From positions 1,074,001-1,138,000 of the forward strand of contig WJXW01000012.1 of NCBI GenBank assembly GCA_015832175.1: 64,000 nucleotides of DNA, in the 5' to 3' direction. The notes beneath the pieces were generated by a model. That model was not told where the DNA came from. It was given only the letters and a program-made list of their open reading frames with translations, and did no database searches. The stretch comes from Paraphaeosphaeria minitans. Taxonomy: Eukaryota; Ascomycota; Dothideomycetes; Pleosporales; Didymosphaeriaceae. Both the position numbers and the translations under genes were made by a program. Below are positions 46,835-56,593 of the stretch, one piece after another. Each line of letters opens with the position of its first letter. Within the stretch, counting starts at the first letter, position 1.

Positions 46835-49800
46835 TCAAGCCCTCGACATGCACTCCCGCAGCGCTCCCCATCCCTCCATCCGCCACGGCGCAAGCACCAC
46901 ACTCCTTTGTGCATCTGCCACAACCCCCGTCCCCACCACCGCATCTGCCAGCCCCCGCGCATCCAACCCCCCGACGGGTGGCACACTCTGCCCCGCCGTC
47001 TCCCGTGCCATCACCGCCGCGAAAGCGCCCTCCTCCGCCGCACCAGCCAACTCTTTCCACCCATTGTGCTTCCACGGCGCGAGCATGACACTCCGCCTCG
47101 CCTCATCCAACTCATTCTCCTCGCCGCCGAGCACCACAGAAATAGCTTCCAACACCTTCTCCACGCGCGCAAGATCTTCTGGCGAGACATCCACCGCCGT
47201 ACGCAGCGCGTCGAGATCCTCCTTCACCGCGGCCATAGTGTCCTCGTCCTCGTCCGTGACCGCCATCGCTCCAAGCAGCGTCACGATGCCGACGTGGCGC
47301 CCGTGCGTCTCCACCGCCGCGAACAGCTGCTCGCGCGCAACGTCCTTTTCGTTGGCGCCGCCCTTGGCCCACAGCACCTCCGCGAGGAGGCAGATGATGT
47401 CAGGGTCGGATTTTGTGGCGGAGAGGCACTTGCGGAAGTACGGAATTGTGGCGTCGAGGTCGCCGTGGAAGTAGTACGCGAGGCCAGCGGTTAGTCTTGC
47501 CGACAGAGTCGTCTTGTCAAAAGCGGCGGGAGAGAGCACGGCGGCATTTGCTTGCGCGTCGAAGTCGGATAGGAGCTCAAGTGCTGTTTCGGCTTCTTCG
47601 ACGGCGGCACTGTAGGAGCCTGTTGCGAGGAAGTTGCGGGCGAGGTCGTTCTTTGCCTTAGCAAAGCGAACGAGAGCAGAGAGCGACTCGGAGGTTTCGT
47701 AGTCTTGCTCTGCGACCTCGCAGATTGTGGTGAGGGCTTGGATGGCGGAGTCATGGTTGCCGATGCGCTCGAGGAAGAGAGCGGCGAGATGCTTGTGCGG
47801 GATGTCGTATGGTGCTTGGAACCCTAGCTGGTGAAGGGCGAACAAGGGTTGTATAAGGTTGGTGATGTTGCTTGATGCGGATGGCGAGGAGATCAAGAAA
47901 TCGAAAGTCGACATGGCATATTGGCGCTTGGTGATCAACGACGATGAGTCTGAAAGCTCAAACGCATGTGTAAAGTGCGAAAGCGCTTCCGTTGTATCGC
48001 CAAAGAGTAGTGCGACAATGCCTTCTCCTACCCATGCCAAGGCGTAATCCGGATCCTGAGACTGTGCACGGGAAAAGGCTTGGTGTGCGAGTTCAGTGTC
48101 GTTTTGGAGCAGGTAAAGAGTACCCAGGTTAGTCCATGCGCGAACACTTCGCTCGTTCAAATGCAGAGACCGAACGAAGGCATGTTGAGCAACCTTGGGG
48201 TTGAGTGTGGTGGTGATGACGCCAAGGGAGTTCCAGAACTCAGAATTGCCGGCTTCCAGCTCGATGGCTCGCTTGAAGCACCGCATTGCTGCTCGGAGAT
48301 ATGTAGTGAGGCTCGAATCTTGGGCGACTTCTTGCTCCAGGCAGACGTGGGCGCGGTATTCGGTCCAGCCCAGGTTGTACCATGCGACGGCTTGCGCATG
48401 GATGTCGTGGGCACAGCTTGCAATTGCACGCTTGTGCGCGAGTATCGAGGCTCTTAGCACTGTCGATAAGGTTGAGGGTTTCTCCGATGAGAGAGCAGCG
48501 AGATCGCCAGCGCCAATGCCGTCAACATCTTTATGGACATCCCAATTCAGCTCGATGTCCGACTTGCTGTTCAGCAATGTGGCCACCTGGCTACCCGGAT
48601 ACTGCTGCAGTTTCTCTTGAACCCAAGTGAAAATACTTAAAGCATCACCGACGGCTTTCCACAGATTGAACGCATCAGGTTTGTACTCCGCGATACCAAG
48701 GGCGACATCAATGGCCCGGGTGGCGCTGTCTGCCGCCTCACCAAAGAAGCCGGTTTCAATGCACCGCCAACCCTTTTCCACCAGCGTCTGTACCAACGCG
48801 ATTGAAACTCCAAACTCCTGAGGCCGCTCTTTGAGGACGTCTTCATATCCCCCAATGGCCTCATTGAACTCGCTGAGTTCGCGGTTGACGTTCGCCAGCA
48901 TGTATTTCGCGAACCAGCCCTCGCTGTCTGCCTTCTTGATTACTACACCATTGGAAGGGTTCTCAGCATAGTTGAAGGCTTTCGCGGCGGAGTTATAGCG
49001 ACCTGAGTTATGGTAGCTCTCGCCGAGACCAATATACGAATGGTAGTCGTCGGGGCTGATGCGGAGGGCCGATAGAAACGAAACAATGCTCTTCTGGAAC
49101 TCCTGCTTGTTCATCTGCACAACTCCAAGCGCGGAGAATGGCCAGCTGACACCCTTCCTCTTCGAACCCGGCGCGGTTTTGACTTTCCCGGAGTCTACCA
49201 CTCTCTGTGATATCACTTCAACGATGTCCCATTCGCCTTGATTGGCAAACAGACGTGCCAATCTCTCTGCTGCAACAATCTCTGAAGGTGACAGCTCAAA
49301 AGCTTTCTGAAAACATTGTCTCGCGCGCCGCTTGTCCTTGTTGTACACTTCGTAAAAGATGCCGAGCTTAGTATATGCAGGTGCAAAGTTAGGGTTCGCC
49401 TTAATGGCAGCCAAAAACTTCGCGTAAGGCCCTGAACGATCGCGACGGGCTGCTTTTGACGAATCGAGTTCCCACATGCAAACACCTATTCTATACAGTG
49501 TTTGCGCCCGGAGCTCGCGGCCTCGCGGTTTCAATGCATCTAGTTGGGGGTACTCAAGGTAGTCTTGGAGTCTGGAGAGACCGGTCTGATAGTCGCCACT
49601 GAGGGCCTGGCACCAGGCTGCCTCTGCGCCGATGCGGCCGTTCGCCGGGTCCTGCTTCAGTGCTTTCTCAAGGAATTCTACAGCATTGGCGTATTCTTCC
49701 TCCTCTTCTAGAATAAGTCCAATACCAATCAGAGCTGCAGTGAACTGAGGTTTCCGCTTCAGTATAGATTCGAAGATGCCTTTTGCCTCAAGATGATTCC

Positions 49801-50306
49801 TTGGGGTCTGGTAGTAGACTAGTGCTGTTCCCAATGTGCTATTCAGTGCATCTCGCATCCTATAGAGGTCAGCTCAAGCTTCAGAACTTGCAGATGAATT
49901 CCTACCTTTGGAATGACAAGTGTGTCCTCTTCGCCTCCGTAGCCGCGAGCCGCAAACCCTTCCGTGTAGTCTCGACGGCGATTTCATACTCCTCCAGAAA
50001 CAAATAAAATTCCCCAAGTAGACAATGTGCAAGGGCTGAGTTCTTCGCATCCTCGATGCCCTCGGTCATCAGCATTAAGCAATCCTCTTGCGTGAGTGGC
50101 TCATTCTGGCTGAGCGATACCCCACCCTCACTAAGATCTGGGGCGTCGGCGCTTTCAACTCTGAAGGGATAACGAGACAAGCCGCTACTCAAGTAGCCAG
50201 TGATGACCTTGGAGAGGCCTTCATCTGGAAAAAGCTCGACATATTGGCGTAATGTCTGAATGTCCAGGTCTAGAAAATCGTGTGCGCTGTTTGCGTGTGA
50301 CGCCAT
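46835..50306 (-). CDS. SKI3: Ski3, C-terminal part, as a separate gene
   Basis: Predicted 1141 aa: exon 1 49906-50306, exon 2 46835-49859. The intron (GTAGGA...CTCTATAG, 46 nt) keeps frame at SFQ|RMRDAL. After a short novel start (MASHANSAHD) the sequence enters the Ski3 TPR solenoid in mid-gene (LRQYVELFPDEGLSKVITGYLSS). It continues through LGTALVYYQTPRNHLEAKGIF, RIGVCMWELDSSKAARRDRSG, FAPAYTKLGIFYE, RARQCFQKAFELSPSE and YHSYIGLGESYHNSGRY to a normal C-terminus. Ski3 is the TPR scaffold of the cytosolic Ski2-Ski3-Ski8 helicase complex that feeds mRNA to the exosome. This part should contain the C-terminal arm that holds Ski2 and Ski8 but lacks the N-terminal roughly 287 residues, encoded divergently from 50623. 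No internal stop or frameshift is seen. Confidence 0.88.
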
Positions 50307-50622
50307 CGTAGGCGAAACGGAGAAGAACAACAGTAAATGGATGAAATCGGTCTGAACGCAAACACAGAGAGAGAGGACTGAACAAACTATGCGTGGCCTG
50401 AAGTACGTGGAGTGAAAGATCCCGAGGTCAGTGGACGTACAGTCAGCGGGGTGTCAAAGTGTCAACATGAGGCTCGTAGGGCTGAATTAAGCTCTGCCTA
50501 GCGCGGGGGACGTCATACATTGCACCCAGCATTGCCGCGTCTCTCGCGTCCATGGCAAACAAATAACCCTGCTGCGCGCATTGCGCCTCTCTTCCCACTT
50601 CCAACTACTTCGATCCTTCGCT
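50307..50622. promoter_or_regulatory. Shared 316-bp upstream region of the two Ski3 parts
   Basis: It lies between the ATG of the C-terminal part (50306, minus) and the ATG of the N-terminal part (50623, plus). If the inversion model is right, it is the original Ski3 promoter, now turned round and also driving the C-terminal part in the opposite direction. No motif is assigned. Confidence 0.5.
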
Positions 50623-51539
50623 ATGTCGACCAAAGCAGCACTCAAAACTGCCAAGGCGGCCATCGACGCCAAAAAGTGGGATGAAGCCGTCGAACAAGCG
50701 AACGCCGTGCTCGCAAAGGACCCGGAGAACTACTTCGCGAAGCTGTTCATGGGACGCGCGCTGGATGGCCTGGGGAAACTAGATTCGGCTGCACAGGCGT
50801 ACAATGACGCGACCAAGATCAAGCCCCAGGATCCACAGGCATGGCTAGGACTGAGGGGATTGTGCCAGAAGCAGGGAAAGGCGAAGGTGGATGAGCGGAT
50901 CGACGTCGAGCTGCAGTTGGCGCAGATATACGCAGAGCTGTACGTTCTCCCAACCAGACCATGTTATTGTGAGCAGCTTCTGACCTTTATAGTGACGATG
51001 CACACAAGGCGCAGACCGCCATCGACAGCCTCGTCGACCACGCAAGGAAGCACGGGACGAAGCTGCAATATGCCCGCGCCCTTGCCCTACAGACGCCCAG
51101 CTCGCCCATCTATTCCTATCTCGAGGGTCGCCTACCCCAGCCCGCCGCCGTCTACACGCGCCTCGCCGACATCTACGAAGGCGAAGAAACGGCTACCATC
51201 AAGCGCCAGATCGACGAGCGCAGGTCCAGGCTCGGTGCGACACTCGAGGGTACGACAGCAGAAGTCAAGAACGAGGTATATGGTGCAAGTCCATTGGAGG
51301 ATATCTACCAAAATATCATCGATTGGACAAGCGATGATACGCTAAGGAGGGAATACGAGGAAAAGCTGTTGCAGAGGGCATACGATACGCTGCTTGTGTT
51401 GCCAGCCGATAAGAAGGAGGACAAGAGAGAAAAGGTGATCAAGCTGGCGCACGACATGGTCATCATCAGACACCCGTATCCGCTTGCTTGGCAGATAGAA
51501 CTCGAATGGAGGTCGGGGCTTGCGGTGGAGGTGTATTGA
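50623..51539 (+). CDS. SKI3: Ski3, N-terminal part, as a separate gene
   Basis: Predicted 287 aa: exon 1 50623-50939, exon 2 50993-51539. The 53-nt intron has GTACGT and TTATAG ends, phase 2, and the join keeps frame (YAEL|DDAHKA). It starts exactly as fungal Ski3 (MSTKAALKTAKAAIDAKKWD, the first TPR) and passes GRALDGLGKLDSAAQAYNDA, QTPSSPIYSYLEGRLP and LRREYEEKLLQRAYDTLLVLP. It stops after VIIRHPYPLAWQIELEW with a short unrelated tail, RSGLAVEVY. In other fungi the sequence runs on into the segment found on the opposite strand at 50306. The N-terminal arm of Ski3 is the part linked to exosome/Ski7 contact. 287 plus 1141 residues equals a normal full-length Ski3. Confidence 0.88.
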
Positions 51540-51674
51540 AATACAGCCGAAGTGGAAGGGTCCTAGTTCGAGCAGCTTCTCGAAACCGTATATTCTGAGG
51601 ATGTCGATACCATGAACTCGCATTGCAAAACTCAAATCCCAAGCCTGAACACCACTCATTCAAGCTTTCGTGCC

Positions 51675-52258
51675 CTAACCAGTCGCATTGACGGTCCTCC
51701 TCTTCTCTTCAGCCGAATAGATGCTCGAACCCTGTTTCAACGCATGAATCAGCATCTTCAAACTGCTGTCCTTGAAGTCCTGCGCGTCGCGAACTTTGAC
51801 GAGGTCATCCGCAAGCTCTGTCGTGATCTTTTTCAGGTAAATGGCGGAGAATTCTTCCGGGTCCTTTGGCAGTGCCTTCGCTTTTGCGGCGACTGGAGAT
51901 GGTGCTGTAACCGGTGCCGGTGACAGTGATGTAGACGCAGATGAATCTGAAGATGGTGCATCATGTGCGTCTGTCATGGAAATGTCGCCATTTTGAGGAG
52001 CGGGTGCCGGTTAACAAAGTGAGCCTACGTCGCAGAGGGTTGGGTTTACAGACAAACCTACCACTTTGTTGGTCTTTTTGGACTGCTTGATGTTCTGCTG
52101 GTGCGTGTCGCTGTCGCTTTCTGAAGACGACGAAACTTCGACTACAAATGTAAGTCACGTCCTTCCCAAATTGGGCATGACATACCCTTAGTTCGGCTCT
52201 TGCTCTTCTTCTTACGGCCTCGCTTATCCGCGCCTGCTGCTCCTCTTGCTGGCGCCAT
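51675..52258 (-). CDS. RSA3: Ribosome assembly protein 3 (Rsa3)
   Basis: Predicted 150 aa in three exons: 52186-52258, 52058-52141, 51675-51970. Intron 1 has GTATGT and TTGTAG ends. Intron 2 needs a weaker GTTTGT donor to keep frame, so that donor is less certain. The N-terminus is a basic nucleolar-type stretch (DKRGRKKKSKSRTK), followed by an acidic serine run (SSSSESDSD). The C-terminal roughly 60 residues are the Rsa3 domain: EFSAIYLKKITTELADDL, then VRDAQDFKDSSLKMLIHALK and GSSIYSAEEKRR. Yeast Rsa3 is a nucleolar factor of 60S subunit assembly acting with the DEAD-box helicase Dbp6. It ends 136 bp from the stop of the Ski3 N-terminal part, facing it. Confidence 0.85.
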
Positions 52259-52948
52259 GGTGCGATATTTTTGGTAAGTTAGGAAAAGAAGTCTTCCATT
52301 GGTATCTTAGCGGCACGTGATGATGTACCTAATCGGGTATAGCGTGCCACGAGCCCGCTATTTCTCTCACAGATACTCGAGTGCGCCTTTACCTCCTGCA
52401 ATCCGTACTCTACCCTCTCTGAAGACGTTATCGATACGTTGCCTTATTCCGATCGTGATGTCGCCTACTTTGCATGTGACCGCGCGTAGCACAGCCTCAG
52501 CCTTGTCATTTTCGGGCTACTCGTTTTGATTCAGTCCGATCAGCTTGCGATCCTGGATGTCTATCCGGATTCCTTCAAAGATGTAGCATCGCTCGGTGTA
52601 CACCTTCAGAAAAACTCAGTAGTGTACAACGATAATCCCCGCGACCAACGTGGAAGCATCACCCATTTGTGGATTGCATTGGAATATCTGCGAAGCCTAG
52701 GTGATGCATGGGATATGTAACTTGCGGCAACCAGACTAGAACAATATTATTAGTACGATCACCCTTTTCGCAGCCCTGTGAACCTTTCCGGGGTTGTCAA
52801 AATAACACCGCGCGAGGAGCTTCAACGGTCAACCGATCATCGAGAGCCTACAAGCATACAGAGTTTAAGGCATGTTAGACTGCACGTTTCATTTCACCGA
52901 TTTCTGATATTTTCTCAAGACAAAACGATGACCCTACGATCTTCGAAC
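52259..52948. other. Intergenic region upstream of Rsa3, no firm gene
   Basis: 690 bp between the Rsa3 start and the F-box stop. Small frames occur on both strands. A minus-strand stretch at about 52370-52610 reads two open segments separated by one TAG (KVYTERCYIFEGIRIDIQD and ENDKAEAVLRAVTCKVGD) that look moderately protein-like. I recognise no family and no splice sites that would remove the stop, so no CDS is called. Confidence 0.4.
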
Positions 52949-54418
52949 CTAGTTTCCATGTCCTTCTAAACACGTGAACAACGGATTCACATATATACCC
53001 GGGACTTCTTCATCCTGAAACGACACCGAGTGATCCCTGATGTATATTTTTTTCAACAGCGGGGTGTATTCACTGGGCACATCTCGAATCTTCTTTACGA
53101 GTTCCTTTTCCTCCTCCATGAAAGAGCCAGTGAAGTACAGTTTTTCGAGAGACGCGGGAAGTACACTGCGCACGTCGAAATCGCTATCTGTGGTCTCCTC
53201 CTCTTCTTCGTAGAAGCCGCCGCCAGAAACTTCCTCGTCATCGAATGGAATCATCTCGTCTGCCGGCCAAAGAAGGCGCCAGTCGATTCGGAGGGTTTTC
53301 AGCTTTTGAAATCCGCGGAGGGAAACCCTGGGGATGTCGTCTTCAAACTCCACGATTGGACTGTATCAGCATACACTTTTTTTTGTTACAGGGATACGTA
53401 CATCGTCGCCATATGGTGGAGTCTCAAACACCAGATGCTGCAGGGAATGGCCCACATGCTGCACGAGCGCCTCCAAGTCCTTCTTCGGCATTGGCAAAAC
53501 CTCTTCGGCTACTGTTGCGCCAGCAAGTTCGTAGCTGAGCTTCTCGAGAAGCGGCGTGCGGCTGACGATTGCTTCGATTGCAGAGGTCTCGAAACGCGAA
53601 TTGTGGAACACCAATTCGGTGGCATTTGACTTTGGCAATTCTTCAGGCAGTACCAAACCATCACGAGCTTCGCCGCCCATGGAACTTGCGATGAAATTAC
53701 GCACGCTGGGTATCGCACAAAAACAATGACACCATTCCACGTGACAGCTCATCTCAGTGTCCCAATGCGCAACTGATACGGTGGTAAGGTGCTGGAATGG
53801 CAGCTGCGGCGCGAGAACAGGATCGTTATAAGCCACTGCAACAGCGCATAAGCATCCGAAGAAGACGTGGTTCACTTCCAGGTCCGTGAAGCGGAGGGAC
53901 CGAAGGTAAGGCATGTGCTGCACAAGCATCACAATGATGGGCTCTGAAGAGCCGTTCAGCAGCCATTCGTCCCACTCGCTGGGACCAGGTACGCCATGGC
54001 CAATGTCCACAGACTGAAGAAGATGTTGAAACTCTTGGCCAGCCCCGGCGAAGTGGTCAATATCCTCCTGAGGCAGTTTCGCGCTTTGATCCGTGAGCTG
54101 GAAATCGTGGCATGCATCCCCGTCCAGATATATCGCGCGAGAGCTCGGCAGATTCAGCTCCCGGACATACTCGCCCACATTCAGGTCATTCAAAATTTCT
54201 CTCAGCTTATCCCACAGGATGTGATTCGTGTGTGGCCAGGAGGAGTCTTGAGCATCGAGCACGCGGTTTTCCGTGAAGAGTCGCTTGTGCTTCTGGATCT
54301 GGGCGTTGCAGAGGTTCCAATGCGCTTTGCACGTGATGGCGAGGTCGAAGCTTGAAAAGGGGCCCAGACGCTCGGCGATTGCAAGGGTCAATTCTGGCGG
54401 GAATGAGCTGAAGGCCAT
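52949..54418 (-). CDS. F-box protein with degenerate leucine-rich region
   Basis: The start at 54418 is the first ATG in frame and begins the F-box itself (FSSFPPELTLAIAERLGPFSSFDLAITC, residues about 3-45). The rest resembles fungal F-box proteins with irregular leucine-rich repeats (LRSLRFTDLEV, TELVFHNSRFE, LEKLSYELAGA, LKTLRIDWRLLW) and an acidic loop (EEEEETTDSD). F-box proteins link targets to SCF ubiquitin ligase through Skp1. Two open segments, 53366-54418 and 52949-53356, are joined by what looks like a 41-nt intron (GTACGT...TGATACAG), but this join does not keep frame. Either a nearby indel, a further splice event, or a broken gene is implied. Confidence 0.65.
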
Positions 54419-55146
54419 CCTGAAGGGCTGCGGATGTTGGTGATGCGAAGAGGAGACCTCGAAGGAGGAAAGCAACAAGGGATGAGATGTTACCAGCTCC
54501 AAGTTACATAACACCCCTGGGACCCTGTGATTGGCTTAGGGCGCATTTTTAAAGCCTAGCTTAGGCGGCAGGCGGTGTTTAGTCCGCTTTTGTAGACACT
54601 ATTCGGTGCATCCTAACATCTTTTGGCCATATCGAGAGTTCCCTCGCTTCGGTATTCCTTGTGTAAATACTTTCGTTGGATATGGCCTACCTACCTATCG
54701 TAGGCGACTTGGCGCACCCTTCTCACGTCGAAACACATGTAGACTTTTCGTAGTCAACTCAAACCTAAAATCCTTAATTAGTTTAAGCTTCTTAAATGGG
54801 CGCACCTTTGCTTAAAGATTGATAAGGAAGGCTAGAAAATAGGGAATTCATTATTGTGTCATGCTAGCCTTTACCTATGATTGTTGGCTCCCTTGACTGT
54901 CCAATTTCCATACGTTTTGGCAACCTATTGAATTCAAGTCCTGCCTTCACTCTGGCTTGCACAAGATGCGTGGAGTACCACATCCCGTCGCAAGATCTTC
55001 AAGCTCATCCAGCATCTCAATTCCCACCCGACCGAGTCCACATAGGTAAACGTCCTCGCTCGGATCATGACCTTTCCCAAGCCATCTCCGCCTACTCCTC
55101 TCCCACCTCCGGCGTCCCTTGCAAACAATCCAATGGCCACAACACC
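54419..55146. other. Intergenic region between F-box and BTB-like genes, no gene seen
   Basis: About 730 bp. An inverted pair GGCCATATC (about 54627) and GATATGGCC (about 54679) flanks a roughly 40-bp spacer. From about 54750 the sequence is more AT-rich. Open plus-strand frames at 54877-55635 overlap the BTB-like gene in antisense and have no domain I recognise. Confidence 0.5.
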
Positions 55147-56143
55147 TCAGACGGTATACTTGGTTGCAACATCCGACTCCACCCACCACACTGTCAACCC
55201 CAGCTCCATCATCCTGCCACTCCCATCCACCGCAAATTCCTTCGGCGTCCTACCCAGCCACGCCTTCCACTTTCCCACCACCGTCTCATGCGCCCAAGCC
55301 AACGTACAATTCACCACAAACTCCCTCAGCAAACACCCTGTGCCCGTATTCTCATACACCCATGCGATCTCCGCATCGCCCGGCCAACCTGCCTCGGCGT
55401 CCTTCAAGATAACGCTAACGATATGGCGGAAGAAGGTGGCGTCCTTCAGCTCGAGCGCAAGCAGAAATGCTTTGTAGAGGTAGATGGTGAATTCGTAGCT
55501 GGGGCGCGGGATCCTGGAGTCGAGGTACATCGAGAGGCTTTCAGGTGGAGCGATGGCCGAGCGACAGTAGAGAAAGAGGGCGGTGTGGGTGGTATCGAGA
55601 CGCACGATGGGCAAGGTAGGCAAGATGGGAGTTGAGGGCATGAGAGTATCAGAGAGCTGGCTGCTAGGCGGGTTGTCTGCTCCAGGAGGGTTGTCTTTAG
55701 TTCCCGAGGCGGGCGAAACCGAGGGTTGTGTCGAGTGGTAGAGCTTGTATTTGAATAGGTCGGATGTTTTGGCTAGGGTGGCTACGTTCATTTCGAAGAC
55801 TTCGTCTGTGTCGCGCGCTTGGAGTTGGAGATATCTTGTTGGGGCGGCACTGCAGATGTTAGTCCTGGTTTTTGCGGTGTCGGTTGAATCCGAAGACAGT
55901 ACGCACCTCGTGACGAGCTTCGTGGGCGTAGCTTGAGGCGTCTTTTCGTTTGAGGGGCGGTGTCGCGGTGACCTGACTTGAGCTCGCAAGGGCTTCGGGA
56001 TCAGATCTGCGCTTCCGCTTGTGAGACGATGACTCTGCGGTCAAGGCAGGCATGGCATTGCTGTCTGGTACGGACTCCTGGCTGAACACCGGGGGTTGAC
56101 TGGAGGACGTGAAGTTGTCTACCGTAGGGCCTTGGCTTGACAT
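55147..56143 (-). CDS. BTB/POZ-like protein (fungal type)
   Basis: An N-terminal Ser-rich part with a basic stretch (SHKRKRRSDPEALAS) starts at ATG 56143. A second open segment down to 55147 resembles fungal BTB proteins: RYLQLQARDTDEVFEMNVATL, TSDLFKYKLY, then TIYLYKAFLLALELKDATFF and AEIAWVYENTGTGCLLREFVV. Such proteins usually act as adaptors through BTB dimerisation; nothing specific can be said of this one. A good-looking intron (GTGCGT...CTAACATCTGCAG, about 55855-55905) separates the segments, but with the frame starting at 56143 the join is out of frame. The frame that does fit lacks an obvious ATG. So either a short extra intron or an indel is present. Confidence 0.55.
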
Positions 56144-56593
56144 GCTAGTGAAGCTTTGTTGATTGAGTATGAGTCGCGTGTTTAGAGCAGGGAACTTTGA
56201 TTGAAAGCAGAGACCAGAAGCGTCTACTCATAAAGGCGTGAGCGCTGCTTTGGCCTGTGCCGAACAGCGAGCTTCAAATTGTTGCTATGGTCGAAGCTGA
56301 GACGATTGACCATAGCTGTCTTGGACATTGCCTAGGTCTGTACTTAGCACGATGGGCATCAAGTTTATACGCGCACAAACTTGGGAAAGGTTACGACACG
56401 AGTGGACGCTCGTGTGACCGGCGGGGTATGCAACGAATCTCTGCAAATCTTGTCTTGCCGTATTTTACTGTAAGTAGCCTGCTTCTGGTGGGGCCACACT
56501 TACACAATTCCGCGAACAAATCATAAGAAACTGTTCAGCAAACATCGGCTCGCCCGCAAGACGAAGCCACCTCCACCATATGTTCATTCACGC
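56144..56593. other. Intergenic region between the BTB-like gene and Dop1, no gene seen
   Basis: 450 bp holding the upstream region of the BTB-like gene and the 3' flank of Dop1 (both minus strand). One plus-strand frame (56257-56526) has no recognisable features. Confidence 0.5.

Noticed and set aside
54877..55635. 252-codon plus-strand frame
   Set aside because: It overlaps the BTB-like gene in antisense; its Pro/His/Ser-rich, biased composition is typical of a shadow frame.
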